Shown piece by piece: positions 10,443-20,300 of a stretch of 64,000 bases of DNA. Numbering within the stretch: the first letter of the stretch is position 1; each line of letters opens with the position of its first letter. The stretch is taken from positions 248,001 to 312,000 of the forward strand of contig JAPDFF010000012.1 in the NCBI GenBank assembly GCA_027569505.1, in the 5' to 3' direction. The translations under genes and the position numbers were made by a program. The stretch comes from Chloridium humicola (lineage: Eukaryota > Ascomycota > Sordariomycetes > Chaetosphaeriales > Chaetosphaeriaceae). Below the pieces are notes generated by a model. The model was given only the letters and a program-made list of their open reading frames with translations, was not told the DNA's origin and searched no databases.

Positions 10443-11658
10443 TCAGTCATACCAAATAGCATTCATCCCAAACCCCGGCTCCGGAATCCTCACCCTTGCC
10501 ACCCTCCACAAAAACTCCTCCTTCCACCGATACATCTCCAACCACCCCTCCTGATCATCCGTAATCGCTACCCACTCATCACTCCAATCACACGGCGACA
10601 CCGCATTACTATGCCCACCGCTCGTCGGCGTCGGGTTCAAACAAATCTGCCTCTCAACACTCCCGCACTCCCGCAACTTAAACGCCGCCACATAGCCCTG
10701 CAGATCAAACCTATTCGCCCGCGACGACGCGAACATATACCCCCCACTGCACGTCAACGCAACCACATCCGCCCTATACAGACCCTTCCCCGTCTCCCGA
10801 TCCTTCTCCACGATCCCCGGCGGAATCAACGGGAAACTATGATGTGTATACACAGGCATGTGCGTCTTCGGATCGATCACGTACTCACACAGCCTATTCC
10901 CAGCCTCCATCAGCGCATACAAATAATTCCCCGTCGGGTGCATGGCCACCCAGCGCGGATGGTCGCCCGCGTCGGGCGCGTCGATGCTGCCGACCAGCTC
11001 GACCTCGCCGGAGGGAAGCTTGCGGTGCGTCCAGAGCTTGTTGGCGGACAGGTCGGCCGAGTAGAGGTAGGTTTCCGTAGGGTCGAAGACCATGCCGTGG
11101 ATGCCCGTGTTGGGTTGGTAGGGGTAGTTTTGGATGTTGGTGGAGAGGGTGCCGGACGGGGTGACGGAGAAGATGTTGCCGTGGCCGGCGTGGTGGTAGA
11201 AGGGGTTGGCGTAGACGGAATAGGGGGGGAGTTTGGCGGCGAGGAGGAAGATGGCGCGGGTGTTGGTGGTGGGGCTAGAGGCTTGGGCTAAAGGGGGGGG
11301 GGGGGGGGTTAGCAGGTGGCGGAGGGGATGGGATGGGGGAGGGGCGTACGGTCGCCGCCAATGGGGTGTGAGGCCTCATGGATGATCTCGGTCGGGCTCT
11401 TGACGGCGTAGCTGGACCATTTTTTCATGGCGGCGCCGTAGATGTTTTTCTTGGTGTGCTGTATCCAATGTGAGTAAGTGTTGTTTCAATGAATGTTAAT
11501 TGGTGTCGTACGTCGAAGGTCATCCATGATATCGGCTCGTCGTGAGGAATCTCTGTGCGCTTGACCAGCTTGAGGGTAAGGTTCTCATCGTCGAACTCGA
11601 CGGTGAAGATGGCGCCTGGAGGGGTCCAGGTCCCGATCATCAAGTGGTGGAGGGGCAT
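10443..11658 (-). CDS. Carboxy-cis,cis-muconate cyclase (CMLE)
   Basis: Three exons: 11658-11512, 11458-11350 and 11287-10443; 366 aa. The protein is a seven-bladed beta-propeller lactonizing enzyme that converts 3-carboxy-cis,cis-muconate to 3-carboxymuconolactone in the fungal protocatechuate branch of the beta-ketoadipate pathway. Landmarks of the Neurospora enzyme family are clear: the start MPLHHLMIGTWTPPGAIFTV, the segment NTGIHGMVFDPTETYLYSAD, HPRWVAMHPTGNYLYALMEAGNR, TPTSGGHSNAVSP and the end RIPEPGFGMNAIWYD. Intron 2 contains a 16-base homopolymer next to its acceptor. It is divergent from the dioxygenase gene at 12919, which suggests shared control in aromatic catabolism. Confidence 0.93.
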
Positions 11659-12918
11659 GGTTGAGGATGACGTCGGCTGGGGTGTCGGGAATTTGCTGGG
11701 GGTTGGAGAAACGAGGCACCTGAGACAGTGTGTTGAACCTCACAGCTCGCAACGAAGCCGCGAGACGAGATGAAGTATGATCGTACGATGGCAAGACTGG
11801 AATTGGACAACGGAACTGGTCTCGGATCGAAAAATCTCTTTTCTCTACAATTTTTCCGTATCTTCGCTGCTCTTGGCGCGGCGACCCTGAGCGCGTCTCG
11901 GGCGTGAAGCTTTCCCCTCGGCGCCTCCAATCGCTCGGTATTTCGATGTGGGGTCGGTAACGGCAACGGCAATGGGCGATCGCCCGCAGCGGGCGGGATT
12001 TCTGGCATCTTGAGACACACCTGGACCGCAAAACCTTGTTCCCCCAGATCCGCCTGGCGCGGTCTCCGTTAAGTCCCAGACTCATTCAACCAATTACAGC
12101 CAAAGGGTAAAGGCTGATCCTGGCCGCGAGAGACGGAGACCCTGTGATTGGAACTCGCGAGGCCGAGCTCCATTCCTCGAACCACCGCCTCCTCGAAACA
12201 AAAGAAGGGGCCCCGGGGGGAAGCTCGATCGCCGGGATGCCATGTGGGAGGTGGGAGGCGTCGGGGCGCGAGCCGACGATTCATGAGAACGGCAGCGCCA
12301 AGGAGAGATAGCTGGCCTGGCGTCAGCTTCCCGGGGCTGGCCGTTGCCCATGGTTTGGCGGTCGGATGCCACCCGATGGCCAGGTCCAGGGGTCGCCGCG
12401 GCTGAGGATGGAGGTTCCCTGTACTGCCGAGCCGTGGATGGATCCCGTACCACCTCAACCGCACCTCACTGGCTCGTTGGCAGGGCTAAATTTCTCCCGG
12501 CTTGCCTCCTTCCCCGACCCCACTCCCGTGATGGTGACCTCGGGGACCGGCGAGCTGCCGTGACAGCCCCCCGACTGCTGCCCGGCGGGGAAACTGACGC
12601 CGCATGGGTGGTCATGGGTGGCTGCGTCCTCTCAGCGCGGGTGGTTTCCAATCCGCCGCGGCCTTGACGTTGTAAGGCGAGTTGGGATGGCAGTACGCTG
12701 AACTTCTATTTAACTCGAGACCTCTTGCTCAGTTCCGTGCTTCTGTTTCCCATCAACATTCCCAAGTCTCCTTTCCAACTCCAGCCTTCTGATACCGAGC
12801 CAAGTTAAATCACTTGGTTCTTCCTGCTTCCTCCTTTTACCACCTCCACTCCCACGCCCACTTACACCCGCCACAACACCACAACACCACAACACCACAA
12901 CACCACACACCCATCACA
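11659..12918. promoter_or_regulatory. Long GC-rich divergent promoter region, CMLE / dioxygenase
   Basis: This 1.26-kb spacer is unusually GC-rich between about 11,870 and 12,660. Frames open on both strands here only because stop codons are rare at that composition; none shows domains. Near the dioxygenase start it holds an A/T-rich TATTTAA at about 12,708 and an 8-bp tandem repeat. Confidence 0.5.
12872..12903 (+). repeat. 8-bp tandem repeat in dioxygenase leader
   Basis: Four exact copies of CACAACAC end 15 bases before the dioxygenase ATG. They lie in the probable 5' UTR, which they make A/C-rich and unstructured. Confidence 0.85.
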
Positions 12919-13879
12919 ATGGCCTCCGACAAGCCTTCCCACCGCTTCGACCCTGACTTCACCCGCAATGTGGTCGAGGGCATGGGCCCCAACACCACGC
13001 CCCGCAACCGCGAGGTGCTCGGTGCCCTGATCCGCCACATCCACGACTTCTCGCGCGAGGTCGAGCTGACCATCGACGAGTGGATGGAGGGCGTCAAGTT
13101 CATCAACGCCCTCGGCGAGATCTACGTCAAGAGCAACAAAACCCGGAACGAAACCCACCGCATCTGCGACGTCATCGGCCTCGAGTCGTAGGCTTTTCCC
13201 TCCCATCTTTTTCCTTCATGTCCGTCACTAACACCCCCTCAGCCTCGTCGACGAAATCGCCCACAAAGTAATCTCCGAAACAGGCATGGACCCAACCTCC
13301 TCGTCAATCCTCGGCCCCTTCTGGTCCCCCAACGCGCCCTTCCGCCCCCTCGGCGGCGCCATCTTCCAAGACGGCGTGCCGCCCAACGGCCGCGTGACCA
13401 AGATGCACGGCGTGATCCGCGACATCATCACGGGCCAGCCCATCCCCAACGCCGTCTTCGACATCTGGCAGGCCTCCGCCAACGGCAAGTACGACTTCCA
13501 AGATCCCGACAACCAGACACCGAACAACCTGCGGGGCAAGTTCCGCGCCGATGAACAGGGACGGTATTGGTTTTACTGTCTGCATCCGACGGCGTATAGC
13601 TTGCCGAGGGATGGGCCGTCGTGGCAGTTGTTGACGATGATGGATCGCCATCCGATGCGGCCGGCGCATATCCATATTATGGTTACCGCGGACGGGTTTC
13701 AGGGGTGCACGACGCAGTTGTATCCCAGTGATGATCCGTGGATCAAGAGTGATACGGTGTTTGCGGTGAAGGATGATTTGGTGGTGGAGTTTAAGCCGTT
13801 GGAGGGGGATGAGACGGCGGTGTTGGAGCTGGAGTATAATGTCAACTTGGCGCCGAAGGGGTATAAGGGGAAGATGTAG
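12919..13879 (+). CDS. Intradiol ring-cleavage dioxygenase (catechol/hydroxyquinol 1,2-dioxygenase type)
   Basis: Exons 12919-13187 and 13243-13879 give 301 aa. The N-terminal ~100 residues are the helical dimerisation domain of this family (FTRNVVEGMGPNTTPRNREVL...). The catalytic domain starts at SSILGPFWSPNAP. The Fe(III) ligands expected for the family are visible: Tyr in GRYWFYCLHPTAYSLP (two Tyr) and two His in RPAHIHIM. The enzyme cleaves a catechol-type ring between the hydroxyls to give a muconate. Hydroxyquinol (1,2,4-trihydroxybenzene) is a likely substrate for a fungal enzyme of this size, but that is inferred. There is no signal peptide, so it is cytosolic. It is paired head to head with CMLE. 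Confidence 0.9.
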
Positions 13880-14471
13880 GCGGGCATGGTCACAGTCTGG
13901 GTTGGTCTGGGAGGACGAGCAAGGTTTCTTTGTACATATTTGTTGCGGTATATACCCAACTGCAGGGCGGTCGTCTGTCTGTCCCTGGAGGCGGTCTGGA
14001 AAGCATTTCGAGATGGAAGTTTAGCGATGACGTCAATGTAGAGTTAGTTTTGGTTTCATCGTTGTGAATTGAACGGTTTTGAGTGGTTATTTTCGCATAT
14101 TCGGCTCATCGGTTTGGTGTTGTTGACTTTCTGAACCCCTATCCAGGGGCAGCACGTTGACTACGTCTTGCAGGGACGCGTCACACTCGGGTTGGGATGA
14201 AACATCCGGGAGGAACGAAAGGACCGTTTTAATTCTTCCGAATACCTGCGTGCTGTTGGTAAGATAGATAAAATCCACGCAACCATTTGTCTCGATTCTC
14301 TCTCACGGAGTGGGCATAAAGGCAGACTGGGCGCCCCTTTCCCATCCTCCGACCTAACAACAGTAACGCCTCAAAATGACACTAGATTCAATAACAGCAA
14401 AGAGAAGTAACCCTGGTGTCACAAAAAGGTAAAAATGACAATGTTCCTCCCATCACCATAGCAAAAGTAAA
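13880..14471. other. Intergenic, dioxygenase 3' flank
   Basis: I see no gene here. It separates the dioxygenase from the tRNA-Leu gene, which is on the opposite strand. Confidence 0.5.
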
Positions 14472-14578
14472 TGACAAGGGCGAGATTCGAACTCGCGCCC
14501 TTTCGGACCACGGAATACTGAGATTGGAATTAAGGGTAAACCTTAACGTGGCGCCTTAGACCGCTCGGCCACCTTGCC
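14472..14578 (-). tRNA. tRNA-Leu (AAG), with intron
   Basis: The minus strand folds as a type II tRNA. The acceptor stem GGCAAGG pairs with CCTTGTC (one G-T pair) and is followed by A73. The D-arm region is TGGCCGAGCGGTCTAAGGCGC, typical of tRNA-Leu with a long variable arm. The anticodon stem CCACG/CGTGG flanks TTAAGG, giving anticodon AAG. About 25 nt of intron follow position 37. The T arm is GAGTTCGAATCTC. Confidence 0.9.
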
Positions 14579-15387
14579 AAATGAAATTGTATGAGTTTGT
14601 GTGGTGGGGATGAGGTTTTTAATTCGAGGGTCTGGATCGTGAGGTGGAATAAATGTTGTGGGTTGGGGGGTGGAGTCAGGGTTCAGGGGCGGCTCAGGTC
14701 AGGGTCTGGGGTTTGGTTGTTGAGCCGGGATGAACTTGAAGGGTGAGGGAGGGGGTAGGGTTGTTCAATGGGATGAGGAAGGGCGATTGTGTAAAAAAAA
14801 AAAAAGATCTTGCATCTGTAAGAGTGTGACACTTTGAACAGGAAAGGGAGGGGAGGCGGTGCTGGGTGGGGGCCTTTGGCTGGGAGAGGAGGGTTGATGT
14901 CAGACAGCGACTGAAAGATGGGGTGAATCTGTAAACTGAATGATCTTCCTACCTGCTTTGTTCAAACCAGTTTGTGATGTGTAGGAGCCAAAAGAATTGG
15001 GGGCTGCCACTATCCGCTTGTCAAACCAGAATGTTTGGAGCGGAGAAAATTCTGGGGCAACGGTAATGGTGGCCGGGCCAACTGCTAGTTCCGAGAACTT
15101 AAGGCCGCCACAAGAAAAAGGGACATTCCTCAATGCTGTACTTGTTGCCTCGGGATTCGAAGATTCGCCTTGCAGTTGACCAGCTGACCGGGTGGCAGAT
15201 ATGGCGGCACACGTTGTCCTTGATCTCATCGAAGCTCTGCATCCCTGCAAATGCTCATGGTAAATTCAGATTCCAACTTGCGCAATATGGCGGCTGACCC
15301 TAAGCCTCAAAAAATGCTTGTTGGTTCACACTCTCGGCACCGACTGGTCGTAAAGCTTTTGTTGGCACAATATGTACAACACCCCAT
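14579..15387. other. Intergenic
   Basis: No supported gene. A 47-codon frame on the minus strand (15247-15104) has six Cys/His residues but no homologue that I recognise and no neighbouring exon. An A run lies at about 14,792-14,805. Confidence 0.45.
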
Positions 15388-16307
15388 CTACTTCTTCTCC
15401 TCCGTCTTCTCCTCCGGCTTTGGTGTTGGCAGCTTGAACGTGTTTGGTGTCTGGTCCAGACCAGGGCCAACCTGCTCCCACGCGCTCGATCCTCCCTCAA
15501 AGTTGCGGAACGCCTGGGTGAGCTCGAGCGGCTCCGTGACAATGCGCTTCTTCTCCTCGTCCCACCGGATCTCGGTGTACCCAGTCAGCGGGAAATCCTT
15601 GCGCAGCGGGTGGCCCTCAAAGCCGTAATCGGTCATGATGCGGCGCAGGTCGGGATGGTCGACGAAGAACACGCCAAACATGTCATGCACCTCACGCTCG
15701 AACCAGTTGGCGCCGTCGAACACGGCGGTGGCGCTAGGGACGGGCGACACCTCGTCGGCGTAGGTCTTCACCCGGATGCGGGAGTTGTGGCGGACACTGA
15801 GCAGGTTGTAGACAATCTCGAACCGTTGGTCGCGGGTGGGGAAGTCGACGGCGGTAACGTCGCTGAGCTGGGTGAACTCGGCGGCGGTGTTGTCTGGCAT
15901 ATGATGTCAGCTCCCAACCCAGCTAATGCCCTTGCAAAAAGTGACTTACACTTGAGGAAGTTGAGGACCGGGACGACGCCGGACGGGCAGATGAAGATGG
16001 TCAACTCGTCCTTCCAGACAGAGAATTGCTGGATGTACTTGGGTAGACAGCCCATGAGCCACGAGCCGTACTTGTGCATGTTGTCGGCCTTGGACTGGTA
16101 TTTGTCGGCGGGGTTGACGAGGGGCGCCTTGAGGGTGGTGATATGGTCGCGGGGGGCAGCGCGCGGGTTCGGGGCATCCTTGGGGACAGCGACGTTGGCG
16201 CGGGCAGTCGTCGCGAAACAGCGCACCACCGAGGCGTCAACGACGGACGGCTTGGCCGGCCGCAGGGCGGAGGCCAGGGCCCTATTTCTGCAGAGCTTGC
16301 TGGCCAT
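15388..16307 (-). CDS. NDUFS3: NADH:ubiquinone oxidoreductase 30 kDa subunit (NDUFS3 homologue), mitochondrial
   Basis: Exons 16307-15950 and 15893-15388 give 287 aa; the join reads NFLKYNTAAEFTQLSDV. The first ~45 residues (MASKLCRNRALASALRP...) form a mitochondrial presequence. The mature part is the peripheral-arm subunit of complex I that sits beside the Q-module subunits. The complex I 30 kDa signature is complete: FEREVHDMFGVFFVDHPDLRR followed by IMTDYGFEGHPLRKDFPLTG. The acidic C-terminal tail (PKPEEKTEEKK) is usual in fungi. The gene diverges from NOT4. Confidence 0.95.
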
Positions 16308-17084
16308 GGTCGATATCGGCAGGGCGGGAGGGCCAATGGATCGGGAGTCAGCCGGTGGCCTGGATCGAAGTCACTGCTCGTCGAGGTTCGAATCTCGGAT
16401 TGACGTTGAGCTTGGAGCTCGGTCCAGGTCTGGTTTGCCCCACTGTCAGAGTCACGTGACCCTATAGAATGCACAGTCGGTCAGATGGGACGGCTTGTTT
16501 TGACATGTCGTTACTTACGCGTCAAAAGCGGTCAGAGTCTTAGATCAAAGCCAAAAAGCCACCTCTCAACCACTATTTTGCCCTTTCTCCAACCTCATTT
16601 TCTGTTTTGGAAATTGCAGCACTCATTGTCGGAAACTCGCAAGCTCAGCAAGTCGCAACCGAGCAGCTCAACCATCAGTGGCGCGACACGTGCAAGCCAG
16701 CGCTAAGCCTGAAACAGGCTAGTCTGTTCCTCGAACCTTTTGCTGGAAGGCTCTGCGTCGCCTCCATTTCTCCTTCAACACTCGATCCATTCCCCCCTCG
16801 CCCATTCCACCAAGCATTTCTGAGGATGCCCTTATCCTCCTTGTAATTTCAACAGGCGTTTACCAGAGGGATCGTTTGTTTTTCTTTGATACCACGCGAC
16901 CCAGCGACCACCTAATCACCCACCTACAATCCGACGACCTACCTACAGCAATTCTGCAGCTTTCTTTTCCCGACGAACGAACGAACCAACTGTTTGGCTC
17001 TCTCGACCTTAACTTCCCTCCGCCCCGGCGCGACCACATTGCTTGCTGCTCTTGCATCCCCGGACCGACACCCACACCACAACC
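16308..17084. promoter_or_regulatory. Divergent promoter, NDUFS3 / NOT4
   Basis: This region holds the perfect 10-bp palindrome GTCACGTGAC at 16451-16460, about 145 bp before the complex I start. It also holds an ACGCGT box at 16517-16522 and a long pyrimidine-rich NOT4 leader. CACGTG is the core bound by Cbf1-type bHLH factors; use here is inferred. Confidence 0.5.
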
Positions 17085-19621
17085 ATGGCGCCACAGGACA
17101 CATACTTTGACGATGAGGAGGACTGCTGGTATGTTGATGTTGATTACGGTTGTTTTTTTATCAGGGGTTTCGTCGAAGCCCATGTGTGTGCAGCTTCAGC
17201 TTACTAACTGCGTCTTGCACCAGCCCTCTCTGCATCGAGGAGTTCGATCTCTCCGACCGAAACTTCCGGCCCTGTCCATGCGGATACCAGGTGCGCAGTC
17301 GCGTTCGCCCTGCGTCATTTCCCCACCTAGTCGCTTACCATCTCCCAGATCTGTCAGTTCTGCTTCAACAACATCCGGAATAACATGAATGGGCTGTGCC
17401 CCGCATGTCGACGGCCGTATGATGACAAAACCATCGTCTGGAAGGTGGCTACCGCCGAGGAGTAAGCTAAGTCACCTGTATGTTAAGCGTCCGCCTGCTG
17501 ACAGCTGTCAGGTACGCCGAGTTCCGAGCGAATATCCAGAAGAACCAGAAGAAACGAGCCGCCGAGCAGCGCATCAAAGAAGCACAGAAACGCGAAGCCG
17601 AGAAGGAGAACCGCAAGAACCTCGTCGGCGTCCGGGTCGTTCAGAAGAACCTGGTTTATGTGACCGGGTTGACACCGACAGTGCGTGAGGACGAGTTGCT
17701 CAAGGCCCTCAGGAAGCCCGAGTTCTTCGGCCAGTACGGCAACATCTTGAAGATTTCGATCAGCAGTCGCAAGGGCAACGATGGCCTCAACCAGTCTCTC
17801 GGCGTTTATGTGACGTTTGAGAAGAAGGAGGACGCCACGCGATGCATTCAGGCGGTTAACGGCTCGCAAAACGGGGATAGGGTACTCCGTGCGCAACTTG
17901 GAACGACCAAGTACTGTTCCGCTTGGCTTCGCCACGAGCAATGCACGAACAGGCAGTGTATGTTCCTGCACGAGTTGGGCGATGAGGAGGACAGCTACAG
18001 TCGCCAGGATCTGTCGTCAATGAACAGCATCAACTCGCAGCGGCCTATCCCGAACGGGGGCACTTCGCGCTCCGCTTCACGACAACAGGCACACCCCTCG
18101 CCATCCCCCGCGGCTGCCCAGCCGATGATGAGAAGTTCGAGCAAGGACGGGTCCGACAACGGCGATGCCCCAGCGCTTCCACCCTCAGCAAATTGGGCAC
18201 GCAACCCCCAGGTCCGCAGCCGCCGCGGGAGCCACGCCACCAGCGCTGCGGCCCCCAGCCCTGCCATCTCGAATTCGCTTCCCGCCACTGCCGAGTCTGC
18301 CGTTGAAGACATTCCGGTTGAGGCCTCGCCCCCTGCGCCTGCAGCTCGCGCTCCGCCGACCCCGGTTGAAGCAAAGCCCACCAGCACTCCTGTCGAGAAA
18401 GCTAAGCGTACATCCCAGGACGCTCTCAGGGCGCTACTGAAATCGCTCGAGGGATGCACGCTTGCGTTCCCGAAGCTTGGGGGTGATATTCCCGCCAGCG
18501 AGTTTAACATGCTCTATCCTCCACTTTTCGATACTCGCGGCGGGATGCGGCGCCGCGCCCTGCGCACGCCTGAAGACGCTAGCAGTGTTGAAGATCAACA
18601 ATCCGGCGGCGTCCGGGAGCCCTCCGAGGGCGAGCCGGAGAGTAGCGGTAGTCTCGCCCTCGGCGGCGAGCCCGAGGATCGCGAGCTTGGCCGCAACGAT
18701 CACGGCGCTGATCCTCGTCGTGTTGCGCTGCCTCCAATCCAGCGGGGCAGCACAGATGGGCTCTTCGGTCAGGCCGTCGGCTCCGGCTTCGCCCAGCCCG
18801 CCGCTAACTCGGGCGCCGTTGGGAGCCGCACCATGACACCTCAGCAGCCCGCATTCATGCGCCAGCCGGCTGCCTTTGTGGACCACCTTTCTGCCCAGCA
18901 AGGCTTATTTCAGGGCCAGGGCCAGGGTCATAGTCGCCAGGGCTCTCGCTTCAACTTCGCCAACGATGGCCGGGATGCGGCTTCAGCGACCTCTGTGAAG
19001 CTTGCGGCAAACCCCCGCATCATGGCGCAGCAGTCGTCCATGATGCCATCGACCTTCCATAACCAGCCCGGCGGCCAGTACTACGCCACCTCGATGCCGG
19101 GTCCCCCGCCGGGTCTTAAGTCTACGGGCACTCCGCCGGGCGTGTTCGGTCAGCACGGCTTTGGGTCGGCAGGATTCGGCGCTTCCAACAAGGACACCAA
19201 CGAGATGCTGCAGCTCCTCCGTGGCCGCGGAGCTGGCAGCCAGGCCCATGATGCCGCAAAGCGTGAGTACATGTTCTCCTCCTTCCCCAACCAGTACCCA
19301 CCTTCCACCTCCTCCACCCCAGCTCCTGCCTCGAGCCACCTGGCAACGCTCTACGGTTCTCAGCCTGGAGCCTTCCATGACATGGGCTCAAAGCAGAAGA
19401 AGAAGGGGAAGAAGCACAGGCACGCTAACACTTCCTCCTCTGGGGGGAGTGGCTTAGTAGATCTTGCGGACCCGAGTATCCTGCAGGCGAGAATGCAGTC
19501 CCAGCAGCACCTGCAGCAACAGAGCAATGCCGGTCTCGGACAGGGACTGTTTGGTGGGCAGACGCAAGGTGGGTACAACAACCCTGGCATGATGTACGGC
19601 CAGGGATATCGGGGTTGGTGA
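17085..19621 (+). CDS. NOT4: CCR4-NOT complex E3 ubiquitin ligase NOT4 (short C-terminal form)
   Basis: Exons 17085-17128, 17224-17290, 17349-17461 and 17512-19621 give 777 aa. Residues about 15-60 form the C4C4 RING finger: CPLCIEEFDLSDRNFRPCPC, then CQFCF and CPACRRPY, assembled across three exons. A Lys/Glu-rich linker helix (residues ~75-110) leads to an RRM (KNLVYVTGLTP ... GNILKISISSRKG ... LGVYVTFEKKEDA) and a C3H zinc finger (CSAWLRHEQCTNRQCMFLH). The rest is low-complexity, with PPGL and QARM-type patches. As a RING E3 it ubiquitinates ribosomal and other proteins in translation quality control and is tied to mRNA deadenylation. The stop at 19619-19621 overlaps a good donor (G/GTGAGC), and a long open frame continues at 20301. 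Confidence 0.93.
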
Positions 19622-20300
19622 GCTCGCCTCTTGAGGAGGTGGCGCCTGCCCCTGCCGCGGCGAGGGTCGTCGCGGTGTTTCCTTTACACTTTCACACTTG
19701 GGGAGGGAGCAACACATGTTCTGTTTTTGTCACTTTATATATCACGACGGCGTCAGCGCAACAAGGGGGATGAGGATCAACGAGGGGATATTGGGTTTAC
19801 GCATCCTTATTTTTGAGGAGCATCACGCAAGCGCCGGTTCCCACAGGAAGGGCCGCCTTGGTTCGGCGTTATTTGCATTTTGGGGGAAGAAGGGGATCGG
19901 GTCTTACCAGTCTGTTGGGGAACATTCGGGCGCGGACTTCTGCACCGCTTGCTTCCTGGCAGACGGGACTTAGCGTCGCCAGGGGTTTCGGGTTACGTCA
20001 GGCAAGCTCTCATCGTCTTCCTCAAGGTCCCCATGTACGTTAACTGGGCCCCAGGTTCTGCACCGCCGGGGCCGAGGGGCATCGGTGGACAAAATAAAGC
20101 ATCAATACACCGCTTTCTCAGCGCCATCTTGCACTTCACTCTTCCTGGAAGACGATGGCGGTAGACTTGACGTAACCTGGTCCCTCATGTATATAGTAGC
20201 GCTGGCTTGTTGTGTTACTCCCTCCCTTGCTTCCCTCTCACCACACACGTCATCCGTCTACAACAATTTTTCAAGACGAAGAGGCTAACGTTGGTCTCAG
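19622..20300 (+). other. Probable intron or alternative 3' UTR of NOT4
   Basis: No good coding frame. The end has a strong fungal acceptor: GGCTAACG branch point, then GTCTCAG at 20294-20300. It therefore looks like the 3' part of an intron leading into the long frame that follows. It is unusually long (about 680-730 nt) for an intron in this genome. Confidence 0.6.

Noticed and set aside
11585..12667. Several open frames in the CMLE/dioxygenase spacer
   Set aside because: High GC makes stops rare; frames exist on both strands, have no motifs, and disagree with each other.
15104..15247. 47-codon minus frame with Cys/His (MQSFDEIKDNVCRHICH)
   Set aside because: Too short, with no family recognised and no partner exon or splice signal; kept only as a note.
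16381..16420. GAGGTTCGAATCTC resembling a tRNA T-arm
   Set aside because: No acceptor, D or anticodon stems could be found around it.
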